A DNA stretch of 64,000 nucleotides, from positions 1-64,000 of the forward strand of contig JADJPR010000001.1 of assembly GCA_016713135.1 (NCBI GenBank), read 5' to 3'. The notes beneath the pieces are model-generated. The model made no database searches. It had not been told where the DNA came from and was given only the letters and a program-made list of their open reading frames with translations. This stretch comes from Rhodanobacteraceae bacterium (GTDB taxonomy: Bacteria; Pseudomonadota; Gammaproteobacteria; Xanthomonadales; SZUA-5). How positions within the stretch are numbered: the first letter of the stretch is position 1; the number at the start of each line of letters is the position of its first letter. Made by a program: the position numbers and the translations under genes. Below, piece by piece: positions 37,853 through 47,370 of the stretch.

Positions 37853-39520
37853 ATGCGCTTTGAACTGCTGATCGGCAACGACTCGGCGCGCACCCGCTGT
37901 CTGCTGGATGGCACGCGCGAGTACACGCTGGGCAGTGGCGCCGATTGCGAGCCCTGCATCGCCCTGGCGACAGTCTCGCGCCGCCACGCGACCTTGCGCC
38001 TGGAACCCGCGCCGGCGATCCGCGATCTCGGCGCGCGCAATGGTGTCGAGATCGACGGCGTGCGCATCGCGCCGGGCGACTGGGTGCGACTGCCGGAAGG
38101 GTGCGAGTTGCGCCTCGGCCACGTCCCGCTGCGCCTGCGGGCGCTCGCCGAGGGCGACGCCGAGGTCGCGCTGGCGCTGCCGCAGGCGGACGCGCCCGCG
38201 ACTTCGCCGCTGCCGGCCGTGACCCTGGCGGCGGGCGCCAGCGATCGCTTCACGCGCAAGTCGCTGGCGCCGCTGCTGCGGCTCGCCGCCGCCGGCGCCG
38301 CTCGCGTCGAGTTGGCGCGTGCGCTCGGCGAAGCGTGGATGCGCTTGCTGCCGCTGCGCGCGCTGGCGATCGCCGATTCAGCCGATGCCTGCCTGTTCCT
38401 CGCGCGCACCGACGCCGGCACGCCCATCGAACTCGAACACGAGGACCTGCGCGTACAGGCCGAGCTGGCGCCGGGCCAGGATCCGGCCGGGTTTTCCCAT
38501 CTCGCCGAGCTCGCGCATGCGCTGCTCGCGCTGGCGCGCCCGGCGCGACGCGCGCCGCCCGCCGAGGCGGAGATCGAATGGCCCACGCCGCAACCGCTGG
38601 ATCCGCGCGTGCGCAAGCTGCACCGGCAGGCCGCACGGGTCGCCCGCAGTGGCATCCACGTGCTGGTGCGCGGCGAATCCGGCACCGGCAAGGAACTGCT
38701 CGCGCGCTTCCTGCACGCGCACAGCGGCCAGCCGGAGACGCCCTTCGTCGCCGTCAATTGCGCGGCCTTCCCGGAGGACCTGCTGGAGGCCGAGTTGTTC
38801 GGCGTCGAGAAGGGCGTCGCCACCGGCGTCGACGCACGCGCCGGCCTGTTCGAGCGCGCCGACGGCGGCACCCTGTTCCTCGATGAGATCGGCGACATGG
38901 CGCCGGCCACCCAGGCGCGCATCTTGCGCGTGCTGCAGGAGCGTGAAGTCTGGCGCCTTGGCGCCCGTAGCGCGCGGCCGGCGCGCGTGCGCGTGGTCTC
39001 CGCGACTCACCGCGATCTCGCCGCGATGCGCGCCAGCGGCGCTTTCCGCGACGACCTCTGGCACCGCATCGCCGACTGGGAAGTCGAACTGCCGCCCTTG
39101 CGCGAACGGGTCGCCGACATCGGCAACCTTGCGCTGCACTCCTCGCCCGCGCCGCCGCGGCGCGCGGCCCTGCGCGTGCGCGGCATCAGCCAACGCGCGC
39201 TCGACGCGCTGCTCGCGTGGCGCTGGCCCGGCAACATCCGCGAGCTGGAACGCGAGATGCAGCGCGCGGTCGCCTTTCTCGACCACGATGCGGCACTCAC
39301 CGCCGAGGAACTGCGCCCGGAGATCCGCGGCGCCGCCACGGCCGGGGAAGACCTGGCCAGCCAGCTCGCCCGCGAGGAACGTCGCCTGATCGAAGCGGCG
39401 ATGGCCCGATCCGGCGACGATGTCGACGCTGCCGCCGCGCGCCTCGGGATCTCGCGGGCGACGCTGTATCGAAGGCTCGCGACCTGGGGCGCTGAGGGCG
39501 GGGAGCGCCAGCAGGGCTGA
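37853..39520 (+). CDS. FHA-domain AAA+ regulator of the sigma-54 enhancer-binding type with degenerate GAFTGA loop
   Basis: The 555-residue protein starts with an FHA domain (about 1-100; LGSGADCEPC, SRRHATLRLE, IRDLGARNGVEIDGV) that should bind phosphothreonine. An AAA+ domain follows (about 245-480) with Walker A RGESGTGKE, Walker B GGTLFLDEIGD, and LPPLRERVADI. A Fis-type HTH ends it (AAARLGISRATLYRRL). The loop normally reading GAFTGA is GVATGV here. That change usually abolishes sigma-54 contact, so it may not act as a standard sigma-54 activator. It sits four bases after the antiporter gene. Kinases in the window are possible phospho-signal sources, but that link is inference. Confidence 0.87.
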   Translation: MRFELLIGNDSARTRCLLDGTREYTLGSGADCEPCIALATVSRRHATLRLEPAPAIRDLGARNGVEIDGVRIAPGDWVRLPEGCELRLGHVPLRLRALAEGDAEVALALPQADAPATSPLPAVTLAAGASDRFTRKSLAPLLRLAAAGAARVELARALGEAWMRLLPLRALAIADSADACLFLARTDAGTPIELEHEDLRVQAELAPGQDPAGFSHLAELAHALLALARPARRAPPAEAEIEWPTPQPLDPRVRKLHRQAARVARSGIHVLVRGESGTGKELLARFLHAHSGQPETPFVAVNCAAFPEDLLEAELFGVEKGVATGVDARAGLFERADGGTLFLDEIGDMAPATQARILRVLQEREVWRLGARSARPARVRVVSATHRDLAAMRASGAFRDDLWHRIADWEVELPPLRERVADIGNLALHSSPAPPRRAALRVRGISQRALDALLAWRWPGNIRELEREMQRAVAFLDHDAALTAEELRPEIRGAATAGEDLASQLAREERRLIEAAMARSGDDVDAAAARLGISRATLYRRLATWGAEGGERQQG

Positions 39521-39731
39521 GAGGCTGCGAGATTTCAGCTTCTCACGCGGCCAAGGACGGGTCGCCCCTGCCGGTGCGCTCTTCGCATCGCGCTGGAGGG
39601 AGCGAGGCCACGAGGGCAGTTGCAGGCTGACGCTGGCATGGCTGCGACCGCTGGCGCGAAGGCTCGATTTGGCGTCAACCGGGCACACACGGCTTGGGCA
39701 CCGGAGCCGCGCTACGCAGCTCGGAGCTGCG
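39521..39731. other. Intergenic gap between convergent genes with a tandem GGAGCnGCGCTACG motif
   Basis: Near 39703-39736 the motif CGGAGC(C/T)GCGCTACG occurs twice about 20 bases apart, the second copy reaching into the amylase stop region. The stretch CGCTCTTCGCATCGCG near 39580 recurs at about 41818, beside the hairpin pair at 41753-41820. These look like pieces of a dispersed REP-like family. No gene is seen. Confidence 0.4.
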
Positions 39732-41402
39732 CTACGGTGTGTTCGCCTGCGCCGCCAGCAGCAACACCGGCCGTCGGCCGCTCACCTCGACCCGTTGATC
39801 GCGCACGGTATAGACCTCGTCGTTGTAATGATCGCGCAGGACCTGGCCGTCCTCGAAGACGCCCGCGACCGGTACCACATTGTTCTTGCGCCTGAGGTCC
39901 AGGGCCACCAGCGCCGGCGCGGCGCCGTGGAGCGTGCGCGAGAAGACCAGCGGCCTGGCTTGCAGTTCCTGATGCACGCCGGCGCCCACGGCCGGAAAAC
40001 GCTGGCGGAACTGTCCGAGCTTGCGCCAATGGGCGAGTATCTCGGCTTGCTCCTCGACCGCCAACCAGTCCATCGACGAGCGCAGGGTCGCATCGCCCTT
40101 GGTGCCGGGGACCACCAGACTGCGTGAGAGTTCGTCGCCGTAGTAGATCTGCGCCGCCCCGGGCGCCAGCATCAGCTTGATCGCGGCATTGAAGGCATCC
40201 TTGCGCGCAGGGTCCAGCGGACCCATGTCGTCGTGCGAGCTGATGTAATTGACCACGCCCTTGCCGGCGAATCGGCCCTGCAACTCCTGGTGGTACTGCG
40301 CGAACAGCGCCCCGGCAGGCTGCGCCGCATGGGTGGCAAAACCCATGTTGATCAGGGCGTCGAAGCCCAGCTCGTAGAAGTCGACCTGACGGTCGCCGTA
40401 GTCGTAGGCCAGGCCCTCCTCGGCAGCGTTCTGGAATCCGGCGACGCCGTAGTTGAAGACCTCCCCGAACATGTAGAAGGGGCGATCGGGCCTGATACGA
40501 TCGGGATTGCGAGCACGCCACTGCGCCAGGGCAAACTCGGCCTCGCGTTTGAGCACCGCCCAGATTTCGGGGTCGACGTGCTTGGCGGTATCGATGCGAA
40601 AGCCGTCGATGCCATGATCGCGCACCCAGTCGGTCAACCACTTGACCAGATAGTACTTTGGCGCCCGCGGCAGTTTCGTGCGCTCGAAGAAGGTATCCAG
40701 CTCAGCCAGTTCCTGTTCCAGCCGGCCTTCGGAGCGCCACTTTTCGACCAGGAAGTCGGGCAGTTCGACCGGCTCTTCGGATTCGGTGCGGATGTCCTGC
40801 AGGGTGAAACTCAGCTCGCAGGTGGCCGTCGTGGCAAAGCTGGTGTAGGTGCACGCCGGACCCGGACGCACCCAGTCGGCGGGCCACTTCGGGTCGATCT
40901 TAGTCGGCGCGCCGGCGTGGTTGAGAATCACATCCTTCAGCACCCGCAGGCCCTTGCCGTGGGCTGCGCCGATCATTTTGGCCATCAGCGCCTCGTCGCC
41001 CAGATTGGGATCGACCGCGGTCCAGTCCTTCGGCCAGTAGCTGTGATAGGCGTAGGTCTTGCCCCATTCGTTCTCGCCGACGTGGCCATGGACGTTTTCG
41101 ATCAGCGGCGTGGTCCAGATCGCATCCACACCCAGGGCGTTGAAATAACCCGATTCGATCTTGTCGATCACACCCTGGATATCGCCGCCGGCGAAACTCC
41201 GGAGGGTGTCGGCATCGGGCATGCGTCCCACCGATTGGTCATTGCCCGAATCGCCATTGGCAAAGCGATCGGTCATCAGGAAGTAGATCGTGGCATTGCG
41301 CCAGAAAGGATCCAAGGCGGCAGCCCTGTCACCCGCGTTCGAATCCAAGGCAGCCACAAGCAGCAGCCCGGTACAGACCGATCGCATCCACGATATCGAC
41401 AT
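39732..41402 (-). CDS. Secreted alpha-amylase family (GH13) enzyme
   Basis: The ATG at 41402 opens a signal peptide (VCTGLLLVAALDSNAG). The GH13 barrel is complete: IYFLMTDRFANGD, VLKDVILNHAG (region I), DGFRIDTAKHVDPE with the nucleophile Asp (region II), FYMFGEVFNYG with the acid/base Glu (region III) and YISSHDDMG with the third Asp (region IV). A C-terminal beta domain follows (VALDLRRKNNVVPVAGVF). The 556-residue length and the insertion after region I are normal for proteobacterial amylases acting on starch or maltodextrins. It is a single gene with no sugar-transport neighbours. Confidence 0.9.
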   Translation of the reverse strand: MSISWMRSVCTGLLLVAALDSNAGDRAAALDPFWRNATIYFLMTDRFANGDSGNDQSVGRMPDADTLRSFAGGDIQGVIDKIESGYFNALGVDAIWTTPLIENVHGHVGENEWGKTYAYHSYWPKDWTAVDPNLGDEALMAKMIGAAHGKGLRVLKDVILNHAGAPTKIDPKWPADWVRPGPACTYTSFATTATCELSFTLQDIRTESEEPVELPDFLVEKWRSEGRLEQELAELDTFFERTKLPRAPKYYLVKWLTDWVRDHGIDGFRIDTAKHVDPEIWAVLKREAEFALAQWRARNPDRIRPDRPFYMFGEVFNYGVAGFQNAAEEGLAYDYGDRQVDFYELGFDALINMGFATHAAQPAGALFAQYHQELQGRFAGKGVVNYISSHDDMGPLDPARKDAFNAAIKLMLAPGAAQIYYGDELSRSLVVPGTKGDATLRSSMDWLAVEEQAEILAHWRKLGQFRQRFPAVGAGVHQELQARPLVFSRTLHGAAPALVALDLRRKNNVVPVAGVFEDGQVLRDHYNDEVYTVRDQRVEVSGRRPVLLLAAQANTP

Positions 41403-42222
41403 GCAAAGCCCCAAGCGATCGGAAAGCAGGCAGTGTCCCGAGCCAAGGCGGCCCTGTCGAGTGACTGCAATCGTTTGCAGCGCCGGCGCGGCACTTGCGG
41501 CGGGTCAGCACGCGGCCGCCGGCGCGGTCGGCCGTCACGCCACACCAAGACACCGCGTGCTCCGGAGCCGCGCGACGCAGGCCGGGTCCTCGCGTCCGCC
41601 ATCCTTCAACGGGCCACAAACCCGCGACGCGAGGCGCCCGGCGCTTTTCCTGACAGGGGTCGGGAAGGGCATCGCCGCTGCGCCCTTCGAACCGAGAGTG
41701 CGGTCCTGATTCGTACCAATCCTCATCGCGGGAGCGCCCCAAGAGCAACCGCGTTTGGACAAGGTCCAAACCCACGCACAGCAAGCTCGCGGCATCTGTG
41801 GGTTCGGACCTTGTCCGAACGCTCTTCGCATCGCGGCTCCAGTCGGTGGTTTCCTCATCGGGATTGGCTCGGGCTTCAGTCAGGGTGAAAAGCCCGGTAG
41901 CAGCGAAGTGGGCATTCGTCCTGCGCTGGCGATCGGCGAGACGGCGGCCTGCTCCCGGGCCCTTGGCTTGTTTGCCCAGGAAGGCGCCAGCAAATCGCTG
42001 GACAGCAAGGGAATCGGTGCCCGCAACAGCTGCGTCGGGTTGCCGCCGACATTGCCCGGCAGGGATCGCGGGCGAAGCTGCCGTCATACGAGAACTCGTG
42101 CGCGCCGCGATCGGCCGTGCCGCCGACGCGCCCGGCACGCTGGTCGTGGTCGGGTGTCGGTACCAGCACGATCGGCACCTGGGTAGGGGTTGTTGTCGGC
42201 CCCGGATCTACCGCGGTCCGGC
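41403..42222. other. 820-base gap with hairpin pair and no convincing gene
   Basis: Frames in this stretch have no recognisable protein pattern, signal or start site. It holds the promoter side of the amylase gene at the left, the inverted hairpin pair at 41753-41820, and the 3' end of the secreted-protein gene 42223-44643 at the right. The region may be a remnant of older sequence. Confidence 0.45.
41753..41820. repeat. Pair of inverted REP-like hairpins
   Basis: GTTTGGAC-AAG-GTCCAAAC (41753-41771) and GTTCGGAC-CTT-GTCCGAAC (41802-41820) are each perfect 8-bp stems with 3-base loops. The two units are inverted copies of one another, including the flanking CCCAC and GTGGG, so a single longer stem is also possible. 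This is the arrangement of a bacterial interspersed mosaic element. Confidence 0.7.
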
Positions 42223-44643
42223 TCAGTCGCAGGAGAGCATGGCGCCACCGGATTCGGTGAAGGTCAGGCCGGCGGCAGGTTCGCGCTTGCGGTAGGTGCA
42301 ACTGCGCTCGGTCAGTTGCGTGGAATTGCGCCCGGCGCCCCATTCGACCTGGCCCTCGCAGGCCTCTGCGGGGAGGCGCACCGTTTCGATGCGCGTGGCG
42401 CCCGGGGTCAGCCGTGTCGCGGGATCGAACCAGCCGCCGGGCGGCGTGCTGCGGTCGTAGATGTGGATGTTCTGGGCGGCGGCGTTGCGCAGCCTGACCT
42501 CGACATCGACCGCGGCGTTGACCGGCACCGGCTGGCGCGTCAGCTCGGTGCTGCCACCGGCGCTGTCGCTCACCCGCAGGCTCAGCGTGCGCGGGCTTCC
42601 GGCACTCGCCGGTGCCCAGGCATGCACGAGTTGCAGGCTGCGGTTGCTGGTGCGCGTGCTGTAGGGACTGCTGCCGTCGCCGAAGTCGAGCAGCACGTCG
42701 AAGGGCGCGGTGCCGTTGGCAATCGCGATGCTGATCGCATGATCGATGCAGGTGGACGGCGCAGACGGCGAATCGAGGGTCGCGGCGAGCGGCTGGCTGG
42801 CGACGATCGGGATCAGCACTTCGGTGCGGAAGCCACGTCGTTCGCCATCGAAGACGGTTGCGCGCGCCTGCTGGACGCCAACCTGGAGCGGGTCGAAATC
42901 GCATCTGCCGGTCTGCACCGCGGCGGAGCCTTCGGGTTCCTCATCCTCGTCGCCCCGGACACACCAGAGGTCCATCGAGAAGGGCGGCACGCCGCCGGAC
43001 GCGGTCAGCACCAGGTCCACGTATCTCGCATTCGGCGCCAGGCTGGCGGGGTTGGCCTGGATCGCCAGGCGCGGGCCGTCTGGACAGATGCGCGCGATGC
43101 GCCGTTCGGCGGTTCCGTAGGCCGGGTGGCTGACGCTCAAGGCGAAGAACTGGTCGGGCGCGCTCGGGGTACCGATCAGCGTGCAGTAAGCACGCTGGCA
43201 GCCAAGGCCGAGGCTCGTCGGAAAGCTCCATTGATAGTCATCGCCGGAGTACTCCTCGCCGTCCACGCGCACGCCAAAGGCATTCGGCAGCCCCTGCAGC
43301 AGGCAGTCCGGACCGAGGATGGTCATCGCGCAGCGGCCCGGTGCGTAGCTGAACACGTGCCGGGTCGTGGCGACGCGCCCGTCGGCATCTTCCACGCGCA
43401 GTTCCAGGCTGGCGCTGCCGGTCACGGTCAGGTAGCACGGTGGGAGCAGTGAGGTGCTGCTGGCATCGATGCTGCTCAGGTGTTCGCCGTCCCAGAGGTA
43501 GGTGTACGGAGCGCGCCCGCCGATCACGACCGCGTCGAAGCGGTTGTCGCGGCCCACGAGAGCGCTGGGGTGGGCCGGCAGGATGGCGACATCGAACAGG
43601 TCCGCCAACTGCGCCGACGCGGTCAGCGTGGCGAAGGCGCTGCGTCCGCTCGATGGATGCAGCACCTCGAGCTGGATGCCGACCAGGCCTTCGGCGCCCA
43701 TCGGCTGGACCGTCACCGTGTTGCTGGTCGATTGCACGACGCGATCGCCGTAGACCACGGTCCACTCGTACTGCAGCCCGTCCAGGTTGGCGAGGTCGGT
43801 GTCGAAGCGCGCGCTGTAGGGCACGCTGGCGCCGGCGGGAATGATCGCCGGCCCCTGGATGTGCGCGAACAGGTAGCTCGGGTTCAAGTCGGTCAGCAGC
43901 GTGGCGGGCACGTCCCGCTGCCAGCCGCCGAGAGCGCCCGGCAGCAGCACGTCGATGCTCAACCGACCGTCCACGAGGCCCAGGGTGCCCGCCGGCTCCA
44001 CGGCCGGAGCGCCGCCGTAGGGGGCGTTGGCGCCGAAGCTGAAGAAGGCGTTCATTGGAATCGTCGGCGCGCCCGCCTTGTCGGCCCCGCTGGCGGCGAG
44101 CGGCCCGGTGCCGAGCGCCCAGCGCGGAAAGCCGCTGCCATCGTAGAAATAGAGCACCGCTGCGGCGGTGCTGCCCTGCACCTCGAAGCTCAGGCCCCAG
44201 CCGGTCTGCGTGGCGTGGTGGTAGATCCCGGTCAGGTTGGACGCGGGCACGCTGGCAGCGTAGCGCAGGCGTTCGAAGGGCTCGCTGCCGGTGTTCCCGT
44301 CCAGGTTCCAGGAGAACTCGGCGCGGTCGTCCTCGTGCACGCGCAGGCCGATCGTGCCGACCTGGGTCAGCGCCGCGGCGCTGCCGTTCCAGCGCGCCGA
44401 CAACAGCGATGCGCTCCAGGTCGTTCCCGAGTAGGGCGCGCTCGCGATGTACCAGGTCGGCCGTCCCGACGAATCGTAGGTGTACCAGATGCCGATCAGG
44501 GTACTGCCGGCGAACTGGAAGTCGACTCCGTGGCCGCTGCGCTTGGGGTTGTACCAGAGCCCCGGCTCGGGGCGCAGCGTCGCCGCGGCGGCGCTGGCCG
44601 CGGTGGCGAGGCCGAGCAGCAAGCCGAGGATGCGCAGGTACAT
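42223..44643 (-). CDS. Secreted protein with two GxWYxxxxxGHG-type N-terminal modules and PKD/Ig-like repeats
   Basis: GGAGATC precedes the ATG at 44643. The signal peptide is LRILGLLLGLATAASAAAA. Residues 25-115 begin PEPGLWYNPKRSGHGVDFQF and continue GIWYTYDSSGRPTWYIASA. A second copy from about 125 reads GIYHHATQTGWGLSFEVQG, then LYFYDGSGFPRWALGTG. The rest of the 806 residues has Ig/PKD-like features (DFGDGSSPYSTRT, YEWTVVYGDRVVQS, YTYLWDGEH). It has several Cys pairs and ends SCD without a GFE tail. This N-terminal module also appears inside the DUF4331 protein. The role is unknown; secretion or surface display is likely. Confidence 0.8.
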   Translation of the reverse strand: MYLRILGLLLGLATAASAAAATLRPEPGLWYNPKRSGHGVDFQFAGSTLIGIWYTYDSSGRPTWYIASAPYSGTTWSASLLSARWNGSAAALTQVGTIGLRVHEDDRAEFSWNLDGNTGSEPFERLRYAASVPASNLTGIYHHATQTGWGLSFEVQGSTAAAVLYFYDGSGFPRWALGTGPLAASGADKAGAPTIPMNAFFSFGANAPYGGAPAVEPAGTLGLVDGRLSIDVLLPGALGGWQRDVPATLLTDLNPSYLFAHIQGPAIIPAGASVPYSARFDTDLANLDGLQYEWTVVYGDRVVQSTSNTVTVQPMGAEGLVGIQLEVLHPSSGRSAFATLTASAQLADLFDVAILPAHPSALVGRDNRFDAVVIGGRAPYTYLWDGEHLSSIDASSTSLLPPCYLTVTGSASLELRVEDADGRVATTRHVFSYAPGRCAMTILGPDCLLQGLPNAFGVRVDGEEYSGDDYQWSFPTSLGLGCQRAYCTLIGTPSAPDQFFALSVSHPAYGTAERRIARICPDGPRLAIQANPASLAPNARYVDLVLTASGGVPPFSMDLWCVRGDEDEEPEGSAAVQTGRCDFDPLQVGVQQARATVFDGERRGFRTEVLIPIVASQPLAATLDSPSAPSTCIDHAISIAIANGTAPFDVLLDFGDGSSPYSTRTSNRSLQLVHAWAPASAGSPRTLSLRVSDSAGGSTELTRQPVPVNAAVDVEVRLRNAAAQNIHIYDRSTPPGGWFDPATRLTPGATRIETVRLPAEACEGQVEWGAGRNSTQLTERSCTYRKREPAAGLTFTESGGAMLSCD

Positions 44644-44811
44644 GGACGATCTCCTTCGCCTGGACGATCGCAGGGACGAGATCGGGCGCCGCGGCGGATC
44701 ACGGACGTACGCGCGAGCGGCGGTGACGGCGTCGGCAGGCCCCGGGCGTGTCCGGGCAGCGTCGGCCCGAGGCCCGGGCACGCGCGCAGCCGGTCCGATG
44801 CATGCGTGCTG

Positions 44812-47370
44812 CTACGGGCGCGCCAGCGCGCGCCGTCCTTGGCGTCCCAGGCTCCCCGGATGGCGCGCCAGTTGTGTCGCCAGGCGCTGCACGTCGGCGC
44901 GCGCGGCGACCTCGCCGGCCTGGACACGTGCCTGCGCGAGCGCGAGCTCGGCCTCCAGCCGCAGCCAGTCGTCGGCCTCCAGCGTGGACCGGATCGCGGC
45001 GGCTTCCGCGAGCAGCGCCTGCGCTTGCGCGTCCGCGCCTTCCTCCAGCCGCAGGCGCCCGAGCGCGACCAGGGTCCACGCGAGGTGCGGATGGCCGGCC
45101 GGCAAGGCCTGGCGGCGCGCCGCCAGCGCGGACTCGAGCAAGCCGCGCGCTTCCTCGCGCAGACCCGCTTCGAGCAAGGCCTGGCCGAGGTTGTGGTCGG
45201 CCTGCGCGCGCAACGCGTGGCCGGCCGGCAGTTGCGCGTGCAGGCTCTCGCGAGCACCGCGAAAGCCCGCGATCGCCGCTTCGAGCTCGCCGCGGTCCTG
45301 TTGCAGCAACGCCAGGTTGTTGCGCGCCTGCGCGACCTGCGGGTGGGATTCTCCGAGCGCCGCGACGCGGATGCGCAGCGCCTCGTCGAGCAGTTCGCCG
45401 GCGCGCTCGAGCTCGCCCGCACCCTGCAGCAGCACGCCGAGGTTGGCGAGCGTCTGCGCGAGGTCGCGGTGGGTGGTCGGCAGCAACTGGCGGCGCTGCG
45501 CGAGGGCCTCTTCCAGCCATGCGCGGGCGGCGTCGGTGCGGCCGAGTTGCAACTGCGCGAGGCCGAGGTTGTTGAGGCTGGTGGCGAGTTCGGGCGATTG
45601 CCCGCCCGGACCCGCCGCGGCGCGTTGCAAGGCCACCGCTTCCTCGAGTCGGCCGGTCGCCGTGGCGAAATCGCCGAGCGCGAAATCGACCGCCGCGAGG
45701 TCGTTCAGGCGCTCGGCCACGCGCGCCGGGTCCGCCGGGAGCAGCGCGCGGCTGCCGGCGAGTGCGGTTTCGAGGTCGGCGCGCGCGACCGCGGGCTCGC
45801 CGCGCAGGATCGCCAGCCGCGCGCGCTTGGCGAGGGTGTCGAGGGAGTCCGCGGAGCCGGCGCCGGCGAGCGCGCGGTAGATCCCCAGCGCCTCGTCGAA
45901 GGCGGCGGTCGCCGCGTCGAGTCGCCCGGCCAGGCGTGCGTTCTCGCCGGCCTGCACCAGCGTCGCCGCCAGTTCCTTCGACGCCCTTGGCATTGCGCGG
46001 TAGTGGGCGAGCGCAGCCTCGACCAGCGGCGCCGCGGCGGCGTGCGCGCCGAGCGCCTGCCAGGTGCGCGCCAGCACGCGCTGCAACTGCGCGCGGGTCT
46101 CGGGGTCGAGCGCGCGCGCGGCGAGGCGCGCCTGCGCCGGCGCGAGCAGTTCGGCGAGCGTGGTCTCGCGCCCCTGGGCGCGCGAGGGATCGGCCGCCGA
46201 ATACAGGTCGACCAGCATCGCGGTGACCGCGGCGGCGCGGTCGCGCTCCGCCGCCAGCCGGCGCGATTGCGCCGCGATCTGCAGCGTCAGCGCCAGCCAC
46301 GAGGCGAGCACCGCGGCAGCGGTCGCACAGGCCCACGGATGGCGCCGCAGGAACAGCGCGACGCGCCGACGCGCGGACACGGCCTGCGCCGCCAGTGGCC
46401 GATGCGCCAGCCAGCGTTCGAGGTCTTCGGCAAAGGCCGCGACCGACGCGTGGCGCTGCGCGGGATCGGCCGCCAGCGCCTGCGCGGTGATGCGCGCAAG
46501 GTCGCCCAGGCGGCGCGCCAGCGGCAGCGGGGCGCCCTCCGCGGCGCGCGCGCCGCCGCAGGCGTGGTGCAGCAACAGGCCGAGCGCGTGCACATCGGTG
46601 GCGGCGGTCACCGGCGCCTGCGCGCGTTGCTCCGGCGCCGACCACGCCGGCGTGGCGGCGGCCGGCGCCGCATCGGTCGTGTCCAGCCAGCGCGCGATGC
46701 CGAAGTCGATCAGGCGCGGCTGGCCCTGCGCGTCGACCAGCAGGTTGCCGGGCTTGATGTCGCCGTGCGCCACCAGCCGCGCATGCGCGTGCGCCACCGC
46801 CGCGCAGACCGCCAGCAGCAGGCGCACGCGCCCTGCCAGCGGCAGCTCCGCGATCGCCTGCTGCCAGCCGCGCCCCTCGACGTACTCCTCGACCAGCCAG
46901 GGTTGGCCCTCGGCGTCGATGCCGGCGTCCAGCAGGCGCGCGATGCCGGGGTGGTCCAGGCTGGCGAGGATGCGGCGCTCGGCCGCCAGCCGCGGCGCGG
47001 TCCATTCGGCCGCGATCCCGGGCGCCAGCAGCTTGATCGCGACCTTGCGCTCGAACTGGCCGTCGCAGCGCTCGCCCAGCCAGACCTCGCCCATGCCGCC
47101 GCTTCCGAGCCGCCGCAGCACCCGGTAGGCACCGTAGACGCGGCCGACCAGTTGCCGGCGCGCCAGTTCCGCTTCGGCGTCGTGCACCGCGCGCGCGCCG
47201 AAGGCATCGAAATGGGCCGCGGCGGGCGCATCCGCGGCGATCAGGGCGCGCGCCTGCGCAAGCAGCTCCGGAGCCTGGTCCAGCGCCGCTGCCAGCAGCG
47301 CGTCGCGTCGCTGCGCCGGCGCCTCCCAGGCCGCCTCGACGGCCGCCCGCAGGCGCGCGTAGTCGCTCAC
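44812..47370 (-). CDS. Transmembrane Ser/Thr protein kinase with HGD catalytic loop and TPR region
   Basis: The GTG start at 47370 overlaps the sigma-factor stop (GTGA), so translation is coupled. The kinase domain spans about 80-345: GSGGMGEVWLGE, VAIKLLAPG, then LVAHGDIKPGNLLV where the usual HRD is HGD, and LIDFGIARWLD. The activation-segment end reads WSAPEQRAQ. A membrane helix follows near 395 (HPWACATAAAVLASWLAL). TPR repeats fill the rest (LNNLGLAQLQLGRTDAARAW, LANLGVLLQGAGELERAGEL). Loss of the Arg implies a non-RD kinase that may not depend on activation-loop phosphorylation. It probably acts on the partner sigma factor. Confidence 0.88.
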   Translation of the reverse strand: MSDYARLRAAVEAAWEAPAQRRDALLAAALDQAPELLAQARALIAADAPAAAHFDAFGARAVHDAEAELARRQLVGRVYGAYRVLRRLGSGGMGEVWLGERCDGQFERKVAIKLLAPGIAAEWTAPRLAAERRILASLDHPGIARLLDAGIDAEGQPWLVEEYVEGRGWQQAIAELPLAGRVRLLLAVCAAVAHAHARLVAHGDIKPGNLLVDAQGQPRLIDFGIARWLDTTDAAPAAATPAWSAPEQRAQAPVTAATDVHALGLLLHHACGGARAAEGAPLPLARRLGDLARITAQALAADPAQRHASVAAFAEDLERWLAHRPLAAQAVSARRRVALFLRRHPWACATAAAVLASWLALTLQIAAQSRRLAAERDRAAAVTAMLVDLYSAADPSRAQGRETTLAELLAPAQARLAARALDPETRAQLQRVLARTWQALGAHAAAAPLVEAALAHYRAMPRASKELAATLVQAGENARLAGRLDAATAAFDEALGIYRALAGAGSADSLDTLAKRARLAILRGEPAVARADLETALAGSRALLPADPARVAERLNDLAAVDFALGDFATATGRLEEAVALQRAAAGPGGQSPELATSLNNLGLAQLQLGRTDAARAWLEEALAQRRQLLPTTHRDLAQTLANLGVLLQGAGELERAGELLDEALRIRVAALGESHPQVAQARNNLALLQQDRGELEAAIAGFRGARESLHAQLPAGHALRAQADHNLGQALLEAGLREEARGLLESALAARRQALPAGHPHLAWTLVALGRLRLEEGADAQAQALLAEAAAIRSTLEADDWLRLEAELALAQARVQAGEVAARADVQRLATQLARHPGSLGRQGRRALARP

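Noticed and set aside
41329..42138. 269-codon minus-strand open frame in the gap after the amylase gene
   Set aside because: It crosses the hairpin pair and overlaps the amylase signal peptide region. Composition is not protein-like and there is no start site.
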